A stretch of 64,000 bases of DNA from Hygrocybe punicea (lineage: Eukaryota > Basidiomycota > Agaricomycetes > Agaricales > Hygrophoraceae), in NCBI GenBank assembly GCA_963556145.1, contig OY744472.1:4154001-4218000 (forward strand), given 5' to 3'. Each line of letters starts with the position of its first letter. The stretch's first letter is position 1. The notes beneath the pieces were generated by a model, which did not search any database, had not been told where the DNA came from, and worked only from the letters and a program-made list of their open reading frames with translations. The position numbers and the translations under genes are program-made. This document shows positions 23,255-36,600 of this stretch, piece by piece.

Positions 23255-23345
23255 TGGGCTTGTCGAACACTTGTCGAACAGGCCGAACAGTGTTCGACAA
23301 GCCGTTCTACAACTGTCTCAAGCTTCATTTCAATCATTGAAATTG
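23255..23345. repeat. TTGTCGAACACT palindrome copy
   Basis: CTTGTCGAACACTTGTCGAA, then the inverted half GTTCGACAAG, followed by the same CTCAAGCTTCATTTCAATC tail seen near 22000. It belongs to the repeat family at 29860-30245. Confidence 0.55.
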
Positions 23346-23783
23346 ATTAATTGAAGTTTTTTGAAATGTACTGAACACATGTCCATGGATGTTACGCCAG
23401 ACCATTGAATGAGAAATACCATATCAGTTTGAATAGTTATATTCATAGGAAAGTGATGAGGACCTTTTACGATTAAATAATACTCAGATGTCCCATCACT
23501 TTATGAAACTATTTGTGTTGTTATTTCACTTGTGAATGTATTGCAGAACATAATATTATATAAAATTGATGTTCGTATGTGACCGTACAATGTAATTATA
23601 ATAGATCTTAATCGGCTTCATTCATCCTGAGGTTGGTCAAACATCTATGGGTTTCTATGACATCTTCACCATCATCAGCCAACTGGACATAACCCACATT
23701 ACGTTTGATATTAATCCTCGTCATTGTATTGCGAGAAGGTTGAGATGCTTTGTTTCGACTTATCATCGCATTCTGGATGTACA
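23346..23783. other. No gene seen
   Basis: AT-rich. It may contain 3' exons of the minus-strand gene at 23784-24629 but shows no clear frame. Confidence 0.35.
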
Positions 23784-24629
23784 TTAGTTATTATTCATTG
23801 TATTATTAGATATGTCTGTTACCTCAGTAAACTTGCTGTCAACCAGCGCTAATGAGCGCAGATTCAGAATCATCTTGAATTTGTTGTTCTTAACTGGAAC
23901 TGCCGATACCGTTATCTGGACTTCTACAATGTCACCAATCCTGAAGCAAGTCGGACTGGCAGGTACAAAGCTATGATCTATGTCATTATTAATAGCCAAG
24001 CTATTGTTGTGCTGAGCACTCACCAATGCCATCCTCCTTCTGACGTCAACTTGAAATAAAGGACCTCATTGTCTGTCCCATGGAAGTATCGAGTATTGCT
24101 CATTGATGACAGTATGCCTTTGGGATCGACATTGTGTTCGAATGGAATATTGTATGAAACTTTGTCATGTCGGCGGTCAGTGAAATATCGGGTGCCAATA
24201 GATAATGCAGTGTATTCAATATAGGTGGTTGATGTGAAGTCCAGCATTGCACGTTCTGGGAAGTGACGACCAAGTTTCTGGTGTAAGATTCGGAGGTTGT
24301 CAATATATGATTCGAATAATGGTATGTTGAGGCCTGTGATAAGGATGCTTTGACGGAGAAATGGTGTTTGACGTTCGGGCGGTCTGAAAAACATATGTAA
24401 ATTAATTGTTTATGATTCTAGATGATGATATAATCTACCTGCTGATGATTGGTGGTAGGTCTTTGGCCACCAATATCGCCTGTAAGCTTAAGACAAGCTC
24501 TTCATGCTCAGTGGTATCGGTGCTTGGCCGTGTAAGTTTCCAGCAATCCGGTGAGTCATTACGCACTACATTGATATTCGAAATCTGCAAATGTAATGAA
24601 ACACAGTGTACATCATAAGAATTGAACAT
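23784..24629 (-). CDS. Hypothetical multi-exon protein, agaricomycete type
   Basis: At least three exons on minus: about 24629-24435, 24394-24030 and 24030-23784. Readable blocks are NVVRNDSPDCWKLTRPS, then FLRQSILITGLNIPLFESY with GRHFPERAMLDF, and last CFRIGDIVEVQITVSAVPVK with FKMILNLRSLALVD. The last block (RIGDIVEVQ ... ILRSLALLD) is, from memory, a recurrent theme in unnamed Agaricomycete proteins and may be a small beta-rich domain, but I cannot assign a function. Introns are short with GT/AG ends. No internal stop was noticed within the exons. It is head-to-head with the gene at 25575. Confidence 0.45.
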
Positions 24630-25574
24630 ACATTTGTAGAATTGGCAAGTTGGCTGTCATCATTGTCTATCCGTGTAGATATGAGATTGCTTAAATGTTC
24701 AGCTGTATAGTAGAGTTGAATATATGAATTCCTTCAATAGAATATGTACTGACATGCTGTTTTGAAATCGTAATAGGTGTCCATTTGCGAAGTGGGAACA
24801 GGGGGGTATAATTCACGCACCATTTCCGACTGTTTTATCATGAATTGTTTTCGATCGTTATTGATATTACGACAGTGCATCATGTTCATTCTCCATGAAC
24901 TTGTGATGTTTGTATGGTGTTTGCATTTTTATTTTGCAGATCTTCTCAATAGATTCCTATTGTTTTCTTCCATTTTCATAGGACAGGATATACATCCACA
25001 CCTATCGGCAATTCTTGACCTCCTTATTGTACAGCATTGAAAGGAAACCCCTATCCATTCAGAATGTTTGTTCCGATGCAAGTGTCAGTATAGTTGATCC
25101 GATGTTTATATTTGTTTGGAAATGAGTATATATGTCACATAAATTTCCATGTTCGATTTGGCGGTGTTATGATCTTATGATCAGCTCCATGTGGTGACAG
25201 CTGTTCTACATTCCCAAACCCTAATTAGATTTAGTGTTTGATTATTCTGCATACCAGTAATCCATATCCATGTTGTTGGATGACGCTGAGCGTAACAGCC
25301 GGTCAATCATTGGTTCTACATCATGGGGAATGTCCCTGATTTTTTGCATTTTTATGGTGCTATGGTCCGAATAGTTCTCCTTCAAACCATCAGCAGATGT
25401 GGTTTTCGTACCTGTCGGTGTGATATCTATAAACGGCTTTTTTATTGTTTTTGATCTGTCTCAGTATACTTAAATAGTGATGAGAGCCCAATGGTATCAT
25501 CCACATCTGACCCCTCATTCATCTATAATATCTCACACAGATTCGTTGCACACCTTAAAGCTCTTATCTTTGCA
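24630..25574. other. Intergenic, divergent promoter region
   Basis: AT-rich stretch between the minus-strand gene ending its 5' side near 24.6-24.8 kb and the plus-strand gene starting at 25575. Further 5' exons of the minus gene up to about 24840 are possible (block FEISKQHVSTY-like on minus). Nothing else recognised. Confidence 0.3.
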
Positions 25575-27592
25575 ATGGCCCCTAAGAAGTCTGCGAACGT
25601 GAAGACTCAGTCCAAAGCTCGATCAAGCGCCGTTTCGTATGTATATTTATTTTCATGTATTGCTGTTCATTCTGAACAAAGGTCATACTGTTGTTTCTAG
25701 GAAGGGTAAGAAGGTCACAACCACCAAGCTTGTCGATGAAGAAGTGTACGTGTCTATTCCAATATTCTGATTCATCCACCACGACTAAACCGCCAGTAGT
25801 ATTGCCAACTCCGAAGAAGACGTTATTAGTGTTAATAGCGTCGCTAGCATTGTCAAACCTGTCTCGTCTATGAGGTGTGTCTCATGAATTGTATTTTCAG
25901 ATACTATTGATTTACTTCAGTAATATAGGCGGTCCAGGAAGACCACCAATAGAGCAAGGTTTGCAAGTTCAATTTATACTGTTCATGCCATCTAATATTC
26001 TTTATATTTAGCGGGAAAAGGCAGCATGCTTCAGAGGAAGACAAAGACAGGTCAGTAGCTCTAAATAATGTCTTTTATATTTGTGTATTATTTAATCGTT
26101 TTATATAGTAAATTCTCTTCTCCATCAAAGAAGTCAAAGTCAAAGCAGCATCAATTACATGATGAGGATGACGACAGCGACGAAACATTCATGTGAGTTG
26201 GAAATTGATTAATTGGTCATATGTTAGACATGTCGTAGGCCTATCGCAAAACTCGAATTCGGTTCTAAGAAATCAAATGCAGATAATGGTCTTCGGTATG
26301 ATACTTCATATGATTCTTGTCCTTCATATATTAATAAATGATCAGCAACTCTGATACATCTGTCAAAACCATGAAGGCGATTTCCTCCAAAGTCACAAAG
26401 ACTACCCGTCTTCGTGATATCAGTGATGACAATGTTTCCAGTAGCGATGATGGAGCTGTGACATATGCACAACACCAAATCACCAGGTACATTACATCTC
26501 TCTATTATTTTTTTAATTGATGCCCTTGCTTTAGTATACGGTCTCCAAACACAGATGAGTCCAACATTGGTACAAGAGACCCTCAGTTGGTCGATACATA
26601 TAAGGACTGTGTCAACATTAAGTAACTATTCGGTTTTATCTTCTTAAGCAATGCTTAATATTGAATAGGGCAGTGGCCATGGTATCTTGGTCTAGTGCCA
26701 TAGGGAATGGAAATCCTCAATATAGCGATGTCATCAGCAACATTCGCAAGATCACCCAAAAGTAAGCTGTCAACTAGGACTTTATGGTTAAAGACAATTC
26801 ACATCGCATAACAGTTTGCTGTTCTCCGCCGTGACCTTTGTTCAATCTGGCCAGTACTCGAATCTTTCTTGTGACGATCCCACCAATATCTCTACTGGAG
26901 CATTTGGGTGTAGTTTCTTCCACTCTGTTGCTGGTGCCATCCCAACGATCTTCACTTCTGTCATTCTAGTCGATTCATGCTTCCTTGATGAGCCAAAAGT
27001 TGGTGGGAACACGAAACCGATCAAAGTCATCCAAGGGGCTTTACTCTCAGGAGAATGGGAGCGGTATGTTGGTGCCATTGGAATGGTCACTGGTGAGGCG
27101 GAATTTTGTGCACAACTATATAAGGACTTTCTGTCCTTCTCGACGACAGCGGCAAGTGGGATGGATGCATCTCCTAGCAGTGAGTATACCACTCAATGCT
27201 CTCTTGTCAATCCTTACTCATATTCAATAGAAGCTTCCTCTTCAAAATTCGTGCAGTCTAGTCCTTTTACTCGACGTCCTGCTCCATCTTACCAAAAGAC
27301 TGCCCTGTCATTCCATGACATTGGTTAGTTTTATTCTCTCTCACACAAGGTCCTTGGTTTTGTTTTGATGCTTGTATTCATAGTCCAAATCTATGATGCC
27401 CAGAAAGTTAAAACCAACTTTACCGACACCCTCAAAATACTTCAGCAACTCCCCCACTTTCCAGGCGATGTTCCTGCAGAATCCTGCGTTGTGGTTGGCC
27501 GCACGATCAATACCTTCAAACGCTCTGATGATTTGTTGAAGAGTATTTCCCTAAATGTGCAGTGGGTGATGGTATTGGGCATCTCTCATTAA
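25575..27592 (+). CDS. Hypothetical basic/acidic protein with many small exons
   Basis: Starts MAPKKSANVKTQSKARSS at 25575. About ten small exons of 30-100 bp follow, separated by 45-60 bp introns with GTATGT/GTATAT donors. They give a long disordered N-terminal half: Lys/Ser runs such as SPSKKSKSKQ, acid runs such as DEDDDSDETF, and SISNSDTSVKTMK. From about 26816 there is a globular part (LLFSAVTFVQSGQYSNLSCDD, SVAGAIPTIFTSVILVDS, GEWERYVGAIGMVTGEAEFC). The last exon runs from about 27383 to 27592 (IYDAQKVKTNFTDTLKILQQ). The composition suggests a nuclear, DNA- or chromatin-associated protein. No family recognised. Confidence 0.5.
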
Positions 27593-27767
27593 CTTGTCGT
27601 TTTTCTTGTCATGAAACTAGTGTGCCATGCAGCGTGGCCTATTGCCCACTTCCATTATGTTGCCTTGAATTTGTAATGTACCTACCTTTGAAATCAAAGT
27701 GTTTCATGCCTCTCTGACCTGAAATACGATTTGTGACATTTAAAGTTGACTAATGTACAAGTGAAGT

Positions 27768-29551
27768 TCAAAAATAGGAGTATGCATTTGTAATGTCTAC
27801 AAGCCATTTATAAAATACTGCCGAAAATGTGTCCGCAAAAGATCCGATTGGTGCCCAAGCAGATTTCGCAACTTGCTTCATGTTGGACCACAAGCTGCAG
27901 GTGTGATACTGTTCAATCTCGTTCACGAAGTAATTGACATTGTTGGTGTTTGAATCAACAATGAGCGAAATGTCCATGCGACAGAATACACTCATTGAAG
28001 GTTTCCCACCAATCAACGTCGACTCTATGGCATACAGCCCCTCATAGGTGTCTCGTATGAAGCCGAAGAATTGCTGTCTTGCTTGATCTTGCATTGCAAT
28101 GGAGCCGTGATCCGGATTGCAAACATCAGTCTTCATGAGCACTCCCTGTGCTTGGAACGATCTTGGAAAACGCCAAAAACTCGTGAACAGGTAATGCGAG
28201 ATGGAGGACATCTGCCTACCTCAATTCCTCTAAAGTATAGAAGGTTGTCACAATATCCCACCTCCACGATTTGCTCTCTTTGTTGTAATGCGTATGGACT
28301 GTGTAAATGTCCCTTCCACCTAACAAAAATACTCGCCATTCTCCGATCTTGGCCAGCAGCTCAACATAGGTTTGACCAAACCAACGTGAACCGGGGACCT
28401 TGCAGTTCAGGCACATATAGTCCCAATTCCGCCTTGGATCGCCCGGGAACAACACATGGTGACCGGTGTCACTATGCGTTCGCTTCAAAACAATGTTTGG
28501 TGGAAACGGTTCACCGTCCTTCAGCAGCCTTGATTGTGGTCGCATCGTGTGTGTCGTTGACAATGCAACATGGAGCAGGTTTTGCATCTGCGTCCATTTC
28601 GAATGCATGGTGTTCATTTGTTTTGGTGGTGGCCACACCTGAACTGTTCGACACAGCTCGTCAATTCCGGCCAAGAATGTCGACACGTTTTCGACCGTTA
28701 TACCATATTGATTACCACTATAGATGATATTCGAATTAACTGAATTAAAAAAAAGGAAAATTGACAAAAATGTTTGACATGCTCACATATAGGACATTCC
28801 CATGTCCACACCACCAAATACGCAATCGGTGGCTTTGAACTTGTTCCATGTTATATTTGAGTGCAGTTATTTGAGCATGGCATGGGCGAACTCCGGCCAA
28901 AACATGTATTCAACATTGAAGCGGCATATTGCACCGTTGGGTTCGTCACACCACCAGTGGTGCATTCGCATAGCAACATAAACCTGGAATTGGAAAGTAT
29001 TCTTTAGCGATAATTCTCCATACATTTTTAAAATATACGAACCCATTCCTGCATGCAAACAAAATATCGCGTCTTGTGCGCCTTGATATTGTGAATATAA
29101 CCATTGAGGTGCGAGATGGTTTCATATTCATCTTGTGAAATCGTAACGTTGATGAATGCAAGATCATTGGTTGCGGCGGCTTTACTCATAATACGGGTGG
29201 TGGGATCAAGAACAAAGATTATGTTGAAAATGGGATCGGTCCTGACGGACTGTGCAATCGTGCTCATGGCTGCATCCTCCATCTCTACATCGGAAGTGGG
29301 ATCTGGTGTATTGGACGCCGTCGATGGCAACAACGCAAGTTCCTCTTCAGTAGCATTTCGAACACCCATGGAATTTTCTGCGCCCTTCCATCCAATACAG
29401 CTGGATAGAGGACAGGTACTGGATGCAATGCAATTTGGATGCTTGCTGGCGGATCCACAATGGCGCTGACAGGAACTTCCTTCCTTTTTCCAAAGGATAG
29501 TTTGCGTCTGGATCGAGAGGCAGTTTCGTCCTGGACAGATGTGGCAGCACA
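27768..29551 (-). CDS. ATP-grasp-like domain protein
   Basis: Multi-exon on minus: about 29420-29043 (acidic start, then ISQDEYETISHLNGYI and KTRYFVCMQEW), 28986-28870 (YVAMRMHHWWCDEPNGAI), 28720-28216 and 28190-27768. In the third exon, NIVLKRTHSDTGHHVLFP has the shape of the ATP-binding Lys/glycine loop of ATP-grasp enzymes, and GEWRVFLLGGRDIYTVHT matches the E-x-RVF strand. In the last exon, FCRMDISLIV and YFVNEIEQY match the R-x-D and N-E-I-(E/N) metal/ATP motifs. ATP-grasp enzymes join a carboxylate to an amine or thiol using ATP; the substrate here is unknown. The N-terminal part is of unknown type. Exon limits are approximate. Ends at 27768, convergent with the plus gene at 25575-27592. 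Confidence 0.55.
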
Positions 29552-29599
29552 CTTCATAGCCAACTTCCTTGCGTTATTTGGGCATATTGAAAGTCTAAC

Positions 29600-29860
29600 A
29601 GATCAGATTATGTTAGTTTGTAAATTCAACGGGGTCCAAAATGGTACTGTGATATACCAGTATGTGTTCTATAACTTGGGATGTGTGGTGAGATGCTGAG
29701 TGTGAAGGAGAAGAAGAGTTAATCAAGTTTGGATAATCCTTTTGACTATCAATGATATCGGATTCATGTCAGGTGACAACGGCAACAATGATGCTCCCCC
29801 GGTTTGATTGGCAAGGTTTTCGTTGTGCACCCATATTTGTCTCTAGAATGAATAACAATA
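29600..29860. other. Intergenic
   Basis: Short stretch upstream of the minus-strand ATP-grasp-like gene. Nothing recognised. Confidence 0.3.
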
Positions 29861-29865
29861 TAACG

Positions 29866-30245
29866 ACCTGCCGAACACGTGTCAAACAGGCCGAACACTG
29901 TTCAGCAAGTGTTCGGTTAGTCATATGCATCTTGATGCGTTAATCAATGTCCGTATGGCTTGTCGAACACTTGTCGAACAGTGTTCGGCCTGTTCGACAA
30001 GTGTTCGACAAGCCATTGCTACGTTAATATATATTACACTTAATTCACTGACATAGCATTGACTTGTCGAACACTTGTCGAACAGTGTTCGGCCTGTTCG
30101 ACATGTGTTCGACAAGCCGTATCTACATTAATAAATATTCCACTTGATTTATCAATATGGAAACGACTTGTCGAACACTTGTCGAACACTGTTCGGCCTG
30201 TTCGACAAGTGTTCGACAAGTGTTCGACAAGTGTTCGACAATTCA
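29866..30245. repeat. Array of ~55-bp palindromes built from TTGTCGAACACT
   Basis: Four palindromic units near 29870-29918, 29958-30016, 30063-30117 and 30165-30243, about 100 bp apart. Each is made of CTTGTCGAACACTTGTCGAA-type halves facing each other, so the whole can form hairpins. AT-rich spacers with TTAATATATATT separate them. The same motif occurs at 21.6-22.0 kb and 23.26 kb. Confidence 0.75.
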
Positions 30246-30600
30246 TATCTATGTTAATCATCATACCATTATATATATTAGCATCAAGCTTGTTCGGCCT
30301 CTTCGCCGTGTCATAAGTTAAGAATATATATTTGTATAGCTACATGACAAATAGCGCTTATCGACATTTTAAGGATGTATTACGGCAAAACTTGAGAATC
30401 AAGTACACCATGTTTGGTTGTATGTTATTTGTACACCGCGTGTCCAATCAATGTATGCAATGCCGAACATGTGTTGTTGACAGGTCATCTGACTTGGCCA
30501 GTTCCCTCATAGGCCAGGGCATCAACCCTGACATCCAACGTTTTCCGTTCCCCTCATTTCTACCCTCAGACGCCCACCAAAAAGGTTCCACTACATCTAC

Positions 30601-33600
30601 CATGTCCTTGCCCATCGTCAAAACCTCGACTCCTGCTGTCAATCCCACGGCTTTCAAATACTGGCCTGATGCGCTGCCCAAAAAGCTGCAGGAGCTGCAT
30701 CGAATTTTCCAAATCCAGTACATGGTCCCACCCAAGATTCTTGCACCCAACAAGGATTCCGGCACCGTCCCCGTCTTTTCTCGTAACCTATATGTACTGA
30801 AGACTCACCCCCACGATGCCACCGCCCGAGGCGAGTTATGGCGCGAAATGCCCGAACGATACGAGGAACCGCTCCGTCGCTTAATTTATCAAATGGATAT
30901 GTACATCTACGCGACAGCAGCCATCACATACAACAAGGCACCCAACTACTCGCCGGACTACGTCAAAAATGATAAGGAAGGGACCGATTCACTCCGGGAT
31001 TACCTCAAGTATACCGACACCATCACGGACGAAATTTGGGCAGAGGTTTTGGTCGCAAAACGGGCCAACGAGGTCACCCGTGACTGGCGAAGCAAGATCT
31101 TCGACGATTGGCTCCTCAAAGAGTTTTATGTCGGCAAGCGCTCTCCATCCGCTTTGATTCAACATGGCGCCGTGAACACCGAGATCAAGCCTGAGGACCT
31201 AGGTGAGTAGATATATGCATTTCTGGCCAAATGAAATCTCACGTCTGGCATCATAGATTGGGCAAAATACGACGAATCCGTGCCAGCATGGCACAGCGGA
31301 ACCTCTGCAAATTGGTTGTTTGGTGGGCTGCCAGACGCCACAAAGCTCGAAATCATCGGTCAGGTTATTGCATGGTGTAAAGGACATAGCTTCCTTGTTG
31401 ATGCCGATGTGGCAGAGGACGATGATGGTGTGATCTAGAATTACATGTGTGAATGTGCTAATAATATAATACATTTGCAGAAGAGCCGGTTCCCCAAGGC
31501 AAGGGCAAGGGCAAAGCGAAGTCAAAATCGGCCAGAACACAGAAGGTATCTTCCGCTGGTTTGTAAACGTTTTCACCCATATCAGTGGATAGATGTATTG
31601 AATATTCAGGTGACGCAGGTGGCACAGACAATTTGTCCGAGAAGGATAAAAAGAAGCCCAAGCCCAAGCCCAAGCCCAAGCCCAAGCCCAGTAAGTAGTG
31701 TCATTGTCTGTGATCATCACACACGGTAACTCCTCATCATCACAGAATGCACCGTGAAGTCCAAACCCGATGACGACGCTGAGGGTGAGTTATTAAATTC
31801 TAAATATCAAGATGATAACGCAAATTATTCATTCATGCATAGACGATATCAAGATGGAGGAGGATGTAGCCCCAGTAAAGAAGAAACGATCCAAGGCTCA
31901 AATGCGTACGTTACTCACTTTGCTCTGAATAATGCACTGACATGTCGCAGTTGCTGTCGAAATTGGGCCGTCGCGCGGATCCAAGAAATCGGAATCCGAA
32001 AAATTGATGGTGGAGGTTAAACCACCCATCTCCTCCGAGGTGGATGATGTGCCAGTGCAATCTGCAAAGTTGGAGACAGTTCCCATCCTAGTCTTTCCAG
32101 GCTTTCCAGCTAGACTCCGTCGGAGAGTCCCTCAGCAGCCTCCGACCCTCCGAGACAGCAAAGAGGAGGAAGCTGAATCTGGCATCGGAGCAAGCGGGCA
32201 TTATTGCAGAAACGCTCCAGCCAGTGAAGCCTCCGAAGAAGTCTCTGACTCCGGGTATGTACATCACACTTTATCACTTCAGGCTACCCCCAAACCTGAA
32301 CAACTAGTTACAACTCACCTCTAGTACTGAACCATCTACATGTTGGTAAAAGTACTGGGCAGCCCTGGGACGAAACGATCGTCCCTGGGACAATACGTTG
32401 GGACGTCCCATTGTCCCTGGTCTGGTGTATGGGATGGCCCATGGGACGACATTTGGTGTTGTGGGGTGTCTGGGGGCATTTGGGACGTCCCTTCCGTAGC
32501 TATTCAATAGAAATCTCAGAGTGATGACAGCATCTAATTATAAATTTCCAGGCCTTATCATGGCCACTATGGGTACCATGGGTGCTATGGCATAGTATAA
32601 GATTGTATATACTTATTCTTTTGAGAGTCACAGAGCTGATTGTCCTTCAAGGTCAGTGGCAGGGTGTGGAGATACAGCAGTTCTTTCCACATATAAAGAC
32701 AGAACGAGTGGGAGAGGAAAAGTGCTGGAGATGTTGGGTATTGAGATGGGATTGAGGGGGAGGATTGAGGGTGTGCTTCTAGTAAACCAATCCCTTGTGC
32801 ATGTGGCAAGCTGAAGCTTGTAGGGGAGTAAGTGAGCAGAGCATGTATGATATACAAAGAAAAGTAGGGCTATATATGCAGAGGAGGCTGAGCTGAAAAT
32901 TAAACACGTGTATTATGAAGACCTTTTGATCAGGATATCAGTGGTTATTACATTATGGGCTGTGCATACAATGGCTGACTGGGAAGCAGATGCAGAGGAG
33001 AGATCTGAAATTAGAGTGTGTCTTGAGGACAGAAGGAGACATCTCACAGAGGCTTTATTGGGACATCCCACAGGCTCGTCTGGGATGTCCCTGTCGCTGA
33101 GGCTTTCGGACATCCCTGTCATCTTGTGGGACATCCCACCAAGGCTTTGGGACATCCCACAGCCTTGTCTGGGACGTCCCTGTTAGCTTTTGGGATGTCC
33201 CACAGTCAGTTTGTGGGATGTCCCACAACCTGGTGTGGACATCCCAATGTACAGGCTTGTGGGACTGCCTGCTTGCTCAGCATCTGCTAAGTCATACAAT
33301 AATAATCATTCCAATCCACATCTTACATAATTTTAAATAATTTACATTTAGCAACTACTTAAAATAGATATAGCAAATCAAATAATTATTTTATCTAAAT
33401 ACATGGTATTCTACTTATCAGGGGAGAGGCAGGGAGGTGGAGGTGGAGGAGAGGACAGGAGAGGGGGCAATGGCAGGGGCAATGGCAGGGGGTGGGCAAG
33501 GGGAGAAGGGCAGGAGGTGGATGGGAGGTGGATGGGAGGTGGGGGTGGCAGGGGGCAGGAGATAGGCAGGGGAGAAGGGGCAGGTTAGGAAGGGACAGAC

Positions 33601-36600
33601 TAGGAGACAGTCAGGGGGAGAATGGAAAGGAGGAGGGAGGAGGGGGAGGGGAAAGGAGGGGAAAAACCAACAAAATTACACACCGGTGTTCCCTGGTGTC
33701 CACACCCCTCCACGTCCTCGCCCTTGTCCCCCTCCTCGTCCTCGTCCCCGTCCCCATCGTCGTCATCGTCGTCGTCGTCGTCCCCTTCCCCGTCGTCCTC
33801 GTGTTCGTCGATTGCGTCCCCGTCCCCGTCCCCGTCCTCGCCATCGTCCCCGTCCCCGTTCTCGTCGTCCTCGTCCCCGTCCCCGTTCTCGTCGTCCTCG
33901 TCCCCGTCCCCGTCGTCCTCGTGTTCATCAATTGCGTCCCCATCCCCGTCCTCACCGTCATCCCGTCCCCGTTCTCGTCGTCCTTGTCCTTGTCCCCGTC
34001 CCCATCACCCTCGTCCTCGTCGTTTTCGTCCCTGTCCCTGTCCCCATCCCCGTCCACGCCGTCCCCGCCGTCCTCGCTGTCCTCGCTGTCCTCGCCGTCC
34101 CCATCCTCATCGTTGCCGTTGCCGTCGTTGCTGTTGTCGTGGTCCCAGTCCCCGTCGCTGTCCTTGTCGTCCTTGTCGTCCCTGTTGCCACCGTCCTCGT
34201 TGTCCCGGTCTCTGTTGTCCTCATCATCCCGTTCCCTCGTCCCGGTCGTCCTCGTTTCCGTCGTCCGTCGTCCGTTGCCCCCGTCCCCATTCCCGTGCTC
34301 GCTGCCCCCGTCGCCATCCTCGTCGTCATCCCCGTCGTCCCCGTTGCAGTCGTCCTTGTTGTCCCCGGCTCCGTGGTCGTCGTCCCGTTCCCCTGTCCCG
34401 GTCGTCTTCGTTTCCATCGTCCATCGTTCCTGTGCCCGTGCCCGCTGTCCTCGTCTTCGTTGCCCCTGCTCGTCGTCGTCTTCCCGTTGTCGTGGTTCCC
34501 GTTCCCGTTGCCGTCGTCTTCCCCTTTCGCGCCGTCGTCGCGTTTGTTCGTTTACCCCGTATTCCTCATTCTCGTCGTCCCCGTTCTTGCTGTCGTGGTC
34601 GGCCTGGGTTGTCCCCGTTCTGGGCTGTGACCTCCCTCCTTGTCGCCCGCATCCGCGTCTGCTTGTTTTGTTCGCGTTCATTTGGCGCGAGGGTGCGGCA
34701 AAAAAACCTAAAAGTATTTAAGTAGTTAGTAGAATAAATGAAAAAGATAAATGGACGACTTACCTGGGGTGCTCTGGCATCCGCACCGTTGTCGCGTCGT
34801 TGTTGAAAGCGACAAGTCTTGTTGAACTCGTGCACGAGACTTTCAACCGGAATTTGCCGCTGTCCCAAACGGGGTCGAGTTGCCATATAGGGAAGGGTGG
34901 CTGAATTTTCTTATTATTATTACATGTACTACAACACCTCAATGGCCAGGGCAAAACCCTTAAGAGATGTAGGTATGATGCACCTACCCCGAGGGGAGTT
35001 TATGTATTTTATTTCATTTTATATGTGGAGATATTCACCATGCATTTTATGCCTCTGCCAAAATTGGACCCTTAAACAGCTAACTTTGCGAGTACACATC
35101 TGAAAAATCTAAAATTAATTCTAGGAGTGCTAGGTAAGGTATACATTNNNNNNNNNNNNNNNNNNNNNNNNNNNNNNNNNNNNNNNNNNNNNNNNNNNNN
35201 NNNNNNNNNNNNNNNNNNNNNNNNNNNNNNNNNNNNNNNNNNNNNNNCGAGGACAACGGACCCAGGACAGCAAGGACGACGCAACGGGGATGACGAGGAT
35301 GACAGGGGCGACAGGGGCGACGAGGACAACGGGGACGAGGACGACGAGGACAGGGACGAGGACGAGGACAGCGAGCACGGGAACGGGGATGGGGGCAACG
35401 GATGACGGAAACGAGGACGACTGGGACGAGGGAACGGGATGACGAGGACAACGAGACTGGGACGAGGGAACGGGATGACGAGGACAACGAGACTGGGACA
35501 GCGAGGACGACGGCAACAGGGACGACGAGGATGACAACAACAACGACAACAACGGGGACTGCGACCACAACAACGGCAACGATGGCAACGGCAACGACGA
35601 GGACGGGGACAGCGAGGACAGCGAGGATGGCAGGGACGGCGGGGACAGGGACGGGGACAGGGACGAAAACGACGAGGACGAGGGCGATGGGGATGGGGAT
35701 GACGATGAGGACGAGGACGGGGACGAGGACGAAGATGAGGACGAGGACGATGAGAACGGGGATGGGGATGACAGTGAGGACGGGAACGGGGACGAAAACG
35801 ACGAACACGAGGACGACGGGGACAGGGATGATGACGAGGACGAGGACGGGGACGGGGACGAGGACGAGGAGGGGGACAAGGGCGAGGACACGGAGGGGTG
35901 TGGACACCAGGGAACACCGGTGTGTAATTTTGTTGGTTTTTCCCCTCCTTTCCCCTCCCCCTCCTCCCTCCTCCTTTCCATTCTCCCCCTGACTGTCTCC
36001 TAGTCTGTCCCTTCCTAACCTGCCCCTTCTCCCCTGCCTATCTCCTGCCCCCTGCCACCCCCACCTCCCATCCACCTCCCATCCACCTCCTGCCCTTCTC
36101 CCCTTGCCCACCCCCTGCCATTGCCCCTGCCATTGCCCCCTCTCCTGTCCTCTCCTCCACCTCCACCTCCCTGCCTCTCCCCTGATAAGTAGAATACCAT
36201 GTATTTAGGTAAAATAATTATTTGATTTGCTATATCTATTTTAAGTAGTTGCTAAATGTAAATTATTTAAAATTATGTAAGATGTGGATTGGAATGATTA
36301 TTATTGTATGACTTAGCAGATGCTGAGCAAGCAGGCAGTCCCACAAGCCTGTACATTGGGATGTCCACACCAGGTTGTGGGACATCCCACAAACTGACTG
36401 TGGGACATCCCAAAAGCTAACAGGGACGTCCCAGACAAGGCTGTGGGATGTCCCAAAGCCTTGGTGGGATGTCCCACAAGATGACAGGGATGTCCGAAAG
36501 CCTCAGCGACAGGGACATCCCAGACGAGCCTGTGGGATGTCCCAATAAAGCCTCTGTGAGATGTCTCCTTCTGTCCTCAAGACACACTCTAATTTCAGAT

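Noticed and set aside
29866..30245. CRISPR-like spaced repeats
   Set aside because: The units are palindromes with AT-rich, mutually similar spacers in a eukaryotic, intron-bearing context; no cas genes.
33492..34725. Very long open frames (up to 409 residues) rich in Ser/Pro/Arg or Thr/Gly/Asp, and mirrored frames at 35080-36111
   Set aside because: They come from a GTCCCC/GTCCTC simple repeat inside the fold-back element; several frames on both strands are open at once and none has a varied protein-like composition.
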